18,241 nt of DNA from an uncultured bacterium (lineage in GTDB: Bacteria; Pseudomonadota; Gammaproteobacteria; Burkholderiales; Burkholderiaceae_E), in contig CAIPGD010000445.1 of NCBI GenBank assembly GCA_903864485.1, positions 1-18,241 on the forward strand, in the 5' to 3' direction. The translations under genes and the position numbers were made by a program. The notes beneath the pieces are model-generated. The model had not been told where the DNA came from. It did not search any database and worked only from the letters and a program-made list of their open reading frames with translations. Position 1 is the stretch's first letter; each line of letters begins with the position of its first letter. Below, one piece after another: positions 6,282-13,003 of the stretch.

Positions 6282-7895
6282 CTAATTTTTCTGCTTGTCT
6301 TGCTCGATCGAGCGACGCAGGGCTTCCATCGCATCGTCAGCTGACGAATCCACTGGCTTATCACCCGACGCGTTTCCTGACGGATTGCCAGCCGAATCAC
6401 CAGAGGCTCCAGGAGGACTGAGCGGATCGCTTAAGACATTTGACGAACTCGAGTTACCCGTTTCGTCTGGTTTATTCTGAATATCCTGCAACTGCTCGAT
6501 CGCTTTATCAAGGTCGAGCACTTTTTCTTTATCCAGGAACACCGTCACAGTCTGCGGAAAGAAAATCACCACGCCCACCAGCAGCAACTGAATGATGATG
6601 AAGGGGATCGCGCCGAGATAAATGTCCCTCGATTCCACCTTGCGGGGTAACGAACCATTACGGTGCAGCGTATCCGAGATACCCCGCAGATAGAACAAGG
6701 CGAAGCCAAACGGCGGATGCATGAAGCTGGTTTGCATATTCACGCAAATCATCACGCCGAACCAGACAAGATCGATCCCGAGTTTGGCGGCGACGGGCGC
6801 CAGAAACGGAATGATGATGAACGCGATCTCAAAGAAATCGAGAAAGAACGCCAGAAAGAAAATAAAAATATTGACGACGATCAGGAAGCCCAACTGGCCG
6901 CCGGGCAGCCCCGACAAGAGATGCTCGATCCAGATGCCACCATCAACTCCCTGGAAAACGAGCGAAAAGACCCGGGAGCCGACCAGAATGAAAACCACCA
7001 TCGCGGTAATCCGCATGGTGTTGAGCAGGGCCTGTTTAAACAGGTCAAAACTCAACCGGTTATGGATCGCCGCGAGAATGAACGCCCCGGCTGCTCCCAT
7101 CGCACCAGCCTCGGTTGGAGTCGCGATAGCCGTATTTAGACCGGGCAGCCCCCCCATGCTTCCGAGCACAGTAATAATCAAGACAGCAGACGGGACGATG
7201 CCGCGCAGGCATTTCATCCAGAGGGCCCAACCGTCGAGCGTGCGTGCTTCCTTGGGCACCCCGGGCACGTGCGAGGGGCGGATCCTTGATAACAGGAAGG
7301 TATAAAGCGCGAATAAGAGAACCTGAAGGATGGATGGCCCCCAAGCCCCCTTGTACATATCGCCAACCGGCTTACCAAGCTGGTCGGCTAACACGATCAA
7401 AACCAGCGACGGTGGCACCAACTGCGTGATCGTCCCAGACGCCGCCAGAACGCCCGTGGCGTAGCGCATGTTGTAGCCCCAGCGCATCATCACCGGCAAC
7501 GAAATCATGGCCATGGCGATCACCTGGCCAGCGACGGTACCGGTAATGGCGCCAAGAATGAATCCAACGATGATCACTGAGTAGCCGAGGCCGCCTCGGA
7601 TCGGACCAAATAGTTGCCCCATCGAGTCCAACATGTCTTCAGCCAGACCGCAGCGCTCAAGGATGGTTCCCATCAGCGTGAAAAAAGGAATGGCCAGCAA
7701 CAATTCGTTCGACAGAATGCCAAACACGTTCAGCGGCAATGCGGTCATGAAGGAAGCCGGAAACCACCCCATGTGAACCGCAAAAAACCCGCAACCGAGC
7801 CCAAGTGCCGTCAATGAAAAGGAGACCGGAAACCCAATCAGCAAGGTAACGACGAGCCCCGCAAACATCAACGGGGCAAATATGTCCATCGTCAT
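6282..7895 (-). CDS. dctM: TRAP transporter large permease subunit (DctM/FcbT3-type) with long hydrophilic C-terminal tail
   Basis: This inner-membrane subunit carries out Na+-driven substrate movement in TRAP transporters. The 537-residue product has about a dozen hydrophobic segments and DctM-family features: an N-terminal FAPLMFAGLVVTLLIGFPVSF, GTITQLVPPSLVLIVLADQ, and FFLDFFEIAFIIIPFLAP followed by SFMHPPFGFALFYLRG, characteristic of the mannitol/chloroaromatic branch. The membrane core ends near residue 454; the remaining ~83 residues are hydrophilic, rich in Ser, Gly, Asp and Asn, and end in a charged helix-like segment. Most family members lack such a tail. The ATG at 7895 overlaps the dctQ stop as ATGA and has GAGAGG upstream, so translation is probably coupled. 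A second ATG two codons later is less well placed. Confidence 0.93.
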   Translation of the reverse strand: MTMDIFAPLMFAGLVVTLLIGFPVSFSLTALGLGCGFFAVHMGWFPASFMTALPLNVFGILSNELLLAIPFFTLMGTILERCGLAEDMLDSMGQLFGPIRGGLGYSVIIVGFILGAITGTVAGQVIAMAMISLPVMMRWGYNMRYATGVLAASGTITQLVPPSLVLIVLADQLGKPVGDMYKGAWGPSILQVLLFALYTFLLSRIRPSHVPGVPKEARTLDGWALWMKCLRGIVPSAVLIITVLGSMGGLPGLNTAIATPTEAGAMGAAGAFILAAIHNRLSFDLFKQALLNTMRITAMVVFILVGSRVFSLVFQGVDGGIWIEHLLSGLPGGQLGFLIVVNIFIFFLAFFLDFFEIAFIIIPFLAPVAAKLGIDLVWFGVMICVNMQTSFMHPPFGFALFYLRGISDTLHRNGSLPRKVESRDIYLGAIPFIIIQLLLVGVVIFFPQTVTVFLDKEKVLDLDKAIEQLQDIQNKPDETGNSSSSNVLSDPLSPPGASGDSAGNPSGNASGDKPVDSSADDAMEALRRSIEQDKQKN

Positions 7896-8431
7896 TGGAG
7901 GGGCCTCTCGTAGTGAAACTCTGACTCGTACCGGTTCATCAACCAAGCCATTCTCTTGATTGCCTCAGAGACGCCCTGCGCGAATAACAGGCTAAAACCG
8001 AGTGGCAACATCAACATCGCTGGCCAGCGAATCAGACCGCCCGCGTTGCTGGAGACCTCTCCGCTTGCATACATCTTTAAAAACAACGGTAGCGCGAAGT
8101 AAATCATGACCGCCATCGACGGCAGCATGAAGAAGAGGAGCCCTAGAAAATCAATCCAGGCCTGAACTCGACCGGAGTACTGACCATAAAACACGTCAAC
8201 GCGAACGTGTTCATTAACCCGGAGAACCTGTGACGCGCCGAGCATCACGCAGGCGGCAAATAAGTACCACTGAATCTCCAGGAACGCATTGGAGCTGTAA
8301 TTGAAGCCGTATCGCACCACCGCGTTCAGGGCGCTGATAAAACAGGACGCGCCCATCGCCCACATCGCAATGCCTGCGAAACGGTCGGTTACCCGATCAA
8401 TGATTCTCATCAACCCCAACAACGCGTCCAT
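7892..8431 (-). CDS. dctQ: TRAP transporter small permease subunit (DctQ/FcbT2-type)
   Basis: This is the small membrane partner that pairs with DctM and contacts the binding protein. The 179-residue product has four hydrophobic segments (about 18-40, 52-70, 90-115 and 132-153) and the family motif VRYGFNYSSNAFLEIQWYLFAACVML, shortened here as FLEIQWYLFAACVMLGAS, then VNEHVRVDVFYG. The start ATG at 8431 has GGAGA 6 bases upstream. It is first in a two-gene unit with dctM, overlapping by 4 bases, and lies opposite to the binding-protein gene. The 385-base gap upstream probably contains its promoter. Confidence 0.92.
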   Translation of the reverse strand: MDALLGLMRIIDRVTDRFAGIAMWAMGASCFISALNAVVRYGFNYSSNAFLEIQWYLFAACVMLGASQVLRVNEHVRVDVFYGQYSGRVQAWIDFLGLLFFMLPSMAVMIYFALPLFLKMYASGEVSSNAGGLIRWPAMLMLPLGFSLLFAQGVSEAIKRMAWLMNRYESEFHYERPLQ

Positions 8432-8816
8432 GTAGTTCTCCGGTCAACCGCGCAACAAGGCACCGGAAATCAACGCAAGGAGGCTCAAGCGGGGAGGCCA
8501 AAGCCAATGGTCAGCCAATGCAGGACGGGAATCGCTCAGCGATTACGCCCGCGCAACGCAACACCATCGTGAAAGGGCAAGAAGCTCAAACTGAGGACCA
8601 AACGATGGGCCCAATCGAGGATTCCACGCCCAGATGAAGAGGGTATTTACCGCTCCGATCATCTATCCGGGTTGCGGAGTTTACCAAGCCCTGAGAGAAA
8701 ATGGCGCTCTCAAAGCAAACCGCACAACCAGCGGATGGTGTTCTGCAACAACGTTACAACAACATACGCATCACAACGCCCCGTGAAACGATCGCATCAA
8801 ACGACCGCAACACAAA
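8432..8816. other. Noncoding gap upstream of dctQ, with short repeats
   Basis: These 385 bases lie between the dctQ start and the end of the DUF883-type gene, both on the minus strand. I find no convincing gene on either strand. The dctQM promoter should be here. Two repeat features, listed separately, lie 65-115 bases from the dctQ start. No intrinsic terminator is visible for the upstream gene. Confidence 0.55.
8497..8544. promoter_or_regulatory. Candidate operator upstream of dctQ: repeated GCCAA/AGCCAATG and a 15-bp inverted repeat
   Basis: AGCCAATG occurs at 8502-8509 and again at 8513-8520, 11 bases apart (about one helical turn), with a further GCCAA at 8497-8501. Ten bases later AATCGCT-C-AGCGATT (8530-8544) is a perfect 7-1-7 inverted repeat. 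The position, roughly 65-115 bases upstream of dctQ, suits transcription-factor binding to control the transporter. No regulator is identified, and the repeats could be coincidental. Confidence 0.35.
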
Positions 8817-9110
8817 CTACCGCATCAGCCGACTCATCAGAAAACCCACTGCGATTGCAATGCCGACAATCGCCAAGGGGCGCTGGCGAACCCGCTCGCG
8901 AGTTTGAGCCACGAGTCGGTCTTGTACGGCTTGCCAAGCCTCACCGCGAGCAACAACTTGGTCGGCGGCCTCGTGCACAACCGTCGCCAGGCGATCGACC
9001 GTACGGTGCGCGCGGTGTTGCCTAGCCTGAGCGGAGCCATTGGCATGCTCGGGAGGGCCTTCGGCGGGCACAAGTAGTTTGGCGGACGCGTGCGGGGTGT
9101 TGGTTTCCAT
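8817..9110 (-). CDS. Small DUF883-type (ElaB/YqjD-like) membrane-anchored protein
   Basis: The 97-residue product has a hydrophilic, probably helical body (about 30-75: HRTVDRLATVVHEAADQVV, then a segment with QAVQDRLVAQTRERVRQ) and ends in a single membrane segment, RPLAIVGIAIAVGFLMSRL. This layout, a charged helix followed by RPLA-xxGxAxxxGFL at the C-terminus, is that of the DUF883 family; E. coli YqjD and ElaB are membrane-anchored proteins that associate with ribosomes in stationary phase. The ATG at 9110 has only a weak upstream GAG. It begins 65 bases after the sigma-54 activator-like gene on the same strand and may share its transcript. Its role here is not known. Confidence 0.75.
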   Translation of the reverse strand: METNTPHASAKLLVPAEGPPEHANGSAQARQHRAHRTVDRLATVVHEAADQVVARGEAWQAVQDRLVAQTRERVRQRPLAIVGIAIAVGFLMSRLMR

Positions 9111-9175
9111 GGATAGGATCTCGTAAAAGCGGATTGCTCAAACCCATCGGGAGCAAGTGTCGTTCCCCGCAAGGA

Positions 9176-10600
9176 CTATTGATTCGGCTGATTCAGACGA
9201 CTATCGCCGGCCAGTTTGGCGAGATGTTCGAGCGAAATCCCCAGCATGGCTGCCGCGCGATCCTCAACCCAAGCACACTGGACCAAGGTAGCAAGCGCCA
9301 ACTGACGTTGAGCCGAATCAATCGACGTTCCGATACGGATGACAACGCCTCGCCGGTCGCTCGAAAAACCGCCTCCTGGCGGAAGCCCGAGAGAACTCCC
9401 GACCCTCGGCTCTTGGTGTAACGCAGATTGTTCGGCGCCCGCCTCGTCATCGACCGGGAGTTCCTCCGCTGTCAGAAATTGATCAGCCAGGATGAAGGCC
9501 CTTTGAACCGCGTTTTTTAATTGCCGAACATTGCCTGGCCAGGAGGCGACTTTCCACCGGGCGAGAACCGTATCTCCGAAACGTTTTTGCGCCCCTTCGC
9601 TTCGATTTAGCTCTAAAAGAAAATACGACGCAAGAAGTTCAATATCCTCAACGCGCTCGCGAAGTGGAGGCAACCGAACCGGAAATGCATTCAAACGATG
9701 GTACAAATCCTCGCGAAGCTTGCCGGCTTGGACGGCCTGCTCGGGGATTCGGTTGGTGGCCGAAATCAGTCGCACATTCGTCTGAATGGGTTGGACACTG
9801 CCGACCCGCGTAAATGCACCGGTTTCGAGAACCCTCAGCAGCTTGACCTGCAGCTCGAGCGGCATCTCGGTGACCTCATACAAAAAAATGGTGCCACCAT
9901 CTGCGCGCTCAAAGAAGCCTTTGTGCTGACGATCAGCGCCCGTAAAACTGCCCCGCTCGTGACCAAAGAGTTCACTCTCGATCAACTGTGCTGAAACCGC
10001 TCCGCAGTTGAGGGGGAAAAAGGGTTGCCGCGCGCGTCTGCTTAAACGGTGAATGGTTTGAGCAGCGAGTTCCTTGCCGGTGCCGCTCTCGCCGACTAAC
10101 AACACGGTCGCCGAGGTCGGCGCGACCCTCGCCAGCTGGTCATACAGAGCCGTCATGGCTGGACATCGACCCAACAAGCTACCGAACCAACCAGGTTCGG
10201 CCGAGCAGTCGGTGCCAACGCCAGCCCCCAGCGGTGGAGCCTCAGGGGAGACACCCACCGAAGCCAGCGCTTGGCGCACCCGCTTCAGCTCGAGCGGCAA
10301 GGGTAAAAAATCGAACACACCTGCCCGCAAAGCCAATAAAGCGGTCTCTACCGATGGTTTGGCAGCCATCAAGACCGTAGCCGTCTGTTCTCGGCCGGGA
10401 AGATCAGAAATCAGCGTGAGCCCCTCCCCATCGGGAAGGCTTTGATTAATGAATGCAATGTTGGGTCGATGTCGGCCAATTTCGATACGGCCCTTCCGAA
10501 CTGAATCTGCGAGGCTAAGCGTCATGCCCTCGCCACGAACGATTTCGGACAGACAACGTTGAATCTCGAGATCCGCGTCAACAACCAACGCATGGGCCAT
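9176..10600 (-). CDS. NtrC-family sigma-54 activator-like protein with degenerate receiver and Walker B motif
   Basis: Built as receiver (~3-115), AAA+ sigma-54 interaction domain (~140-375) and C-terminal Fis-type helix-turn-helix (~430-466), 474 residues. Active NtrC-type proteins hydrolyse ATP to open sigma-54 promoters. Intact here: Walker A VGESGTGKE (Lys176), ESELFGHERGSFTGA (GAFTGA loop in its Ser form, 217-222), sensor ATN and REDLYHRLN. Altered: the phospho-acceptor Asp is Asn52 (FINQSLPDG), the receiver Thr is Ala79, the receiver Lys is Leu101 (DFLPLPL), and Walker B FLDE is FLYE (Tyr241, codon TAT). The HTH keeps AAAMLGIS but has lost the usual GN and TLYxRL positions. The ATG at 10600 has AAGGA 6-7 bases upstream; a further upstream start is less likely. 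It is divergent from rpoN. It may be a non-phosphorylated, ATPase-impaired regulator or a gene in decay. Confidence 0.9.
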   Translation of the reverse strand: MAHALVVDADLEIQRCLSEIVRGEGMTLSLADSVRKGRIEIGRHRPNIAFINQSLPDGEGLTLISDLPGREQTATVLMAAKPSVETALLALRAGVFDFLPLPLELKRVRQALASVGVSPEAPPLGAGVGTDCSAEPGWFGSLLGRCPAMTALYDQLARVAPTSATVLLVGESGTGKELAAQTIHRLSRRARQPFFPLNCGAVSAQLIESELFGHERGSFTGADRQHKGFFERADGGTIFLYEVTEMPLELQVKLLRVLETGAFTRVGSVQPIQTNVRLISATNRIPEQAVQAGKLREDLYHRLNAFPVRLPPLRERVEDIELLASYFLLELNRSEGAQKRFGDTVLARWKVASWPGNVRQLKNAVQRAFILADQFLTAEELPVDDEAGAEQSALHQEPRVGSSLGLPPGGGFSSDRRGVVIRIGTSIDSAQRQLALATLVQCAWVEDRAAAMLGISLEHLAKLAGDSRLNQPNQ

Positions 10601-10779
10601 CGGGATCCTTTTGGTGAATGCGTCGCGGGGCACCCCGTCGGCACGAGTGTTCAACTAGAAGCTCGACATGATCGGTCAGCAACCCCCTGTTGGAGCGTGA
10701 CGAAGTTGACATTCGAATTAAGCGCAGCCAGGAACGACAGTTGCTCTAGTGCTCTTCGCGCAACCGACGGAGACCCCTT
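10601..10779. promoter_or_regulatory. Divergent intergenic region between the activator-like gene and rpoN
   Basis: These 179 bases separate two divergent starts. A perfect TTGACA at 10706-10711 faces rpoN, but no TATAAT-like hexamer lies 16-18 bases after it. The rpoN ribosome-binding site GGAG lies about 8 bases before its ATG. I did not find a -24/-12 sigma-54 promoter (TGGCAC...TTGC) on either strand. Confidence 0.35.
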
Positions 10780-12231
10780 ATGGGCATGATTGGAATGGAC
10801 TTACGGGCCCGTCAACAACTGGCCCTCACACCTCGACTGCAACAGTCAGTCAAGCTCCTGCAACTATCCGCAATGGAGTTCGAGCAGGCGCTCCAGCAGG
10901 CCATCGGGAGCAATCCATTTCTCGAAGAAGACGACCCCCATGGCGATCCGGCACCGGGGGCTGACGCCGAAGAATCCGATCGTTCAGCGACTCCACTCGA
11001 TGCGTCCACCGAGGGCCCTGATGACAATGTCGAAATGATCCCAAGTGCCGGGGAAGGCCTCGAAGAGCGCTTCGATTTCGATGTCCAGTCCGAACGGTCC
11101 GGTAACGGTCAGGATTCAGAAGAAAGCGACTGGACCGAATGGGCCGAAACAACGACCTCGCTGCGCGATCACTTGCAGCAGCAACTCCTCAGCGTCAGGC
11201 TAAATTCGAGGGACCTCGAGATGGCAGGCCTCATTATTGAGGCGCTCGACGAAGACGGTTACCTGCGGCAGACCCTTGAGGAACTCGCTGAGGTCTCCAC
11301 ACTCACGCCTCAAACCGAGCCCGAGGAGTTCCTCACGCCCCTCAAACTGATTCAAAACATGGATCCAGTAGGCGTCGGTGCCCGGGACCTCTCCGAGTGT
11401 CTGGCGATACAACTCCGTGAGCAACCGCCCAGTCCAGAACGCGAAATCGCACTCACGATCGTTCTTCACCACTTGGGCGCGCTTGCCCGTCGTGAATTCG
11501 CGCGGCTTCAACAGGCTGTCGGCTGCAATGAACCTGCTCTGCGTTCGGCGCACGCCAAGATACGCCGCTTGAACCCCCGCCCCGGTGCCGCTTTTTCCAA
11601 AGCCGATGCCCGCTATGTGGTTCCCGACGTGATCGTCAGGCGTCATCGCCAGCAATGGGTGGCCACCATTAACCCCGCGGTTCTACCAACTATCCGTGTC
11701 AACCGGCGTTATGCGGAAATTTTCCGGCGGGCCCGCGACGCCAGTCACGCACAGCTCGGGCAGCAGCTTCAGGAGGCTCGATGGCTAGTGCGCAATACCG
11801 AGCAACGATTTGCCACGATTCTTCGAGTCGCCGAAACCATCGTCGCTCGCCAAAAGAATTTCTTCGATTACGGCGACGTTGCCATGAAGCCTCTTGGGCT
11901 GCGTCACATTGCGATCGAACTCGACCTCCACGAGTCAACGATCTCGCGGGCTACCGGCAACAAATACATGTCGACCCCTCGCGGCATGTTCGAGTTCCGC
12001 CATTTCTTCTCGCGTGAACTCGATACCGATACCGGCGGGACCTGCTCCGCCACTGCAATTCGGGCGCTACTTCGGGAAATGATTAGCGCCGAAGACCACG
12101 CAGCACCACTATCTGACGTCCGTCTGGCTGACCAGCTAGCGTCACAGGGCATTCAGGTCGCCCGACGAACGGTTACAAAGTACCGCCGTCTGATGCAGGT
12201 ACCGCCCGTTGAACTGAGACGCCTGAACTAA
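10780..12231 (+). CDS. rpoN: RNA polymerase sigma-54 factor RpoN
   Basis: RpoN directs core polymerase to -24/-12 promoters and needs an AAA+ activator for open-complex formation. The 483-residue protein shows region I (LALTPRLQQSVKLLQLSAME, Gln- and Leu-rich, ~15-34), an acidic linker (~48-125, rich in Asp/Glu), the core-binding domain (KLIQNMDPVGVGARDLSECL), the HTH with LDLHESTISRATGNKYMSTP, and the diagnostic RpoN box ARRTVTKYRR (~461-470), all intact. The ATG at 10780 has GGAG 8 bases upstream; a second ATG two codons later is possible. The usual rpoN neighbours (lptB before, hpf and ptsN after) are absent: it is divergent from a sigma-54 activator-like gene and its stop lies 2 bases from the rlmB stop. 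It could be a second rpoN copy, which the window cannot settle. Confidence 0.97.
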   Translation: MGMIGMDLRARQQLALTPRLQQSVKLLQLSAMEFEQALQQAIGSNPFLEEDDPHGDPAPGADAEESDRSATPLDASTEGPDDNVEMIPSAGEGLEERFDFDVQSERSGNGQDSEESDWTEWAETTTSLRDHLQQQLLSVRLNSRDLEMAGLIIEALDEDGYLRQTLEELAEVSTLTPQTEPEEFLTPLKLIQNMDPVGVGARDLSECLAIQLREQPPSPEREIALTIVLHHLGALARREFARLQQAVGCNEPALRSAHAKIRRLNPRPGAAFSKADARYVVPDVIVRRHRQQWVATINPAVLPTIRVNRRYAEIFRRARDASHAQLGQQLQEARWLVRNTEQRFATILRVAETIVARQKNFFDYGDVAMKPLGLRHIAIELDLHESTISRATGNKYMSTPRGMFEFRHFFSRELDTDTGGTCSATAIRALLREMISAEDHAAPLSDVRLADQLASQGIQVARRTVTKYRRLMQVPPVELRRLN

Positions 12232-12233
12232 GG

Positions 12234-12968
12234 CTAAGGCGCCTTAACTGAGCGCCGTCGAAATGACTCGTAAAGGACAATGCCCGATGCAACCGCCACA
12301 TTCAGACTCTCAACCGAACCAGCCATCGGGATCGACACCACCTCATCACATCGATCACGCACCAACCGCCGGAGCCCCGACCCCTCCGCACCCAACACCC
12401 ATGCGGTTGCGGGCGTCAGTTCCACTTCCCACAAATTAACCTCAGACTGGTCGGCGGTTCCGATCACCCGAATGTCGCGATCCTGAAGCTCAGCGACGGT
12501 CCGTGCAAGGTTGGTCACCATGACATAGGGGACGTTTTCGGCGGCACCTGCTGCGGTACGGACAGCCACATCGGTGAGGGAACAGGCCCTGTCTTTGGGT
12601 GCAATCACTGCGTGAGCACCCGCCCCATCTGCAACTCTCAAACAGGCGCCAAGATTTCGGGGGTCGGTGACCCCATCCAACAACAGAAGCAGTGCTGGGC
12701 CCTGCAACCCATCGAGCAACGCATCAAGGTCGGTAACGGGTTCGGGCGCGCTGGCCATCGCAACAACGCCCTGATGTCGCCCGTTGGGACACAAGGTGTC
12801 CAGCCTAGCGGCCGGCACCGGGCGAGCGACTACCCCAACAGAAGCAGCCAGCGTAATGAGGTCGCGGATTCGCCCGTCGTCTCGCCGAGCATCCACGTAG
12901 AGTTCGCTTACGCCAGCCGGATCCCGACGCAATCGAGAACCGACCGAATGAAATCCGTAAATCAGCAT
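12234..12968 (-). CDS. rlmB: 23S rRNA (guanosine-2'-O-)-methyltransferase RlmB
   Basis: RlmB methylates the 2'-O of G2251 (E. coli numbering) in the ribosomal P-loop of 23S rRNA. The 244-residue SpoU-family protein has an N-terminal substrate-binding part (IYGFHSVGSRLRR) and the three knot motifs: DPRNLGACLRVADGAGAHAV (~121-140), VLGAEGSGLRRLVRD, and IPMAGSVESLNVAVASGI (~216-233), which form the trefoil knot that binds S-adenosylmethionine. An AGG lies 5 bases before the ATG at 12968. It sits 35 bases downstream of rnr on the same strand, as in E. coli and many betaproteobacteria, so it is probably cotranscribed. Its stop faces the rpoN stop with two bases between; TAAGGCGCCTTA at 12235-12246 is a 12-bp palindrome in its last codons but has no T run. 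Confidence 0.95.
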   Translation of the reverse strand: MLIYGFHSVGSRLRRDPAGVSELYVDARRDDGRIRDLITLAASVGVVARPVPAARLDTLCPNGRHQGVVAMASAPEPVTDLDALLDGLQGPALLLLLDGVTDPRNLGACLRVADGAGAHAVIAPKDRACSLTDVAVRTAAGAAENVPYVMVTNLARTVAELQDRDIRVIGTADQSEVNLWEVELTPATAWVLGAEGSGLRRLVRDRCDEVVSIPMAGSVESLNVAVASGIVLYESFRRRSVKAP

Positions 12969-13003
12969 CCGTGCCTGATCATGCCGTCAGAAAAAAGTCT
13001 TTG

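Noticed and set aside
8672..9025. Plus-strand 117-codon frame partly in the gap upstream of dctQ
   Set aside because: Its second half is antisense to the DUF883-type gene, the first half has no motif, and there is no clear ribosome-binding site.
10706..10734. TTGACA upstream of rpoN as a sigma-70 promoter
   Set aside because: The -35 is perfect but nothing like TATAAT follows at 16-18 bases, so I list it only as part of the intergenic region.
12235..12246. TAAGGCGCCTTA palindrome between rpoN and rlmB as a bidirectional terminator
   Set aside because: The palindrome has no loop, there is no T run on either strand, and it is largely explained by the last rlmB codons.
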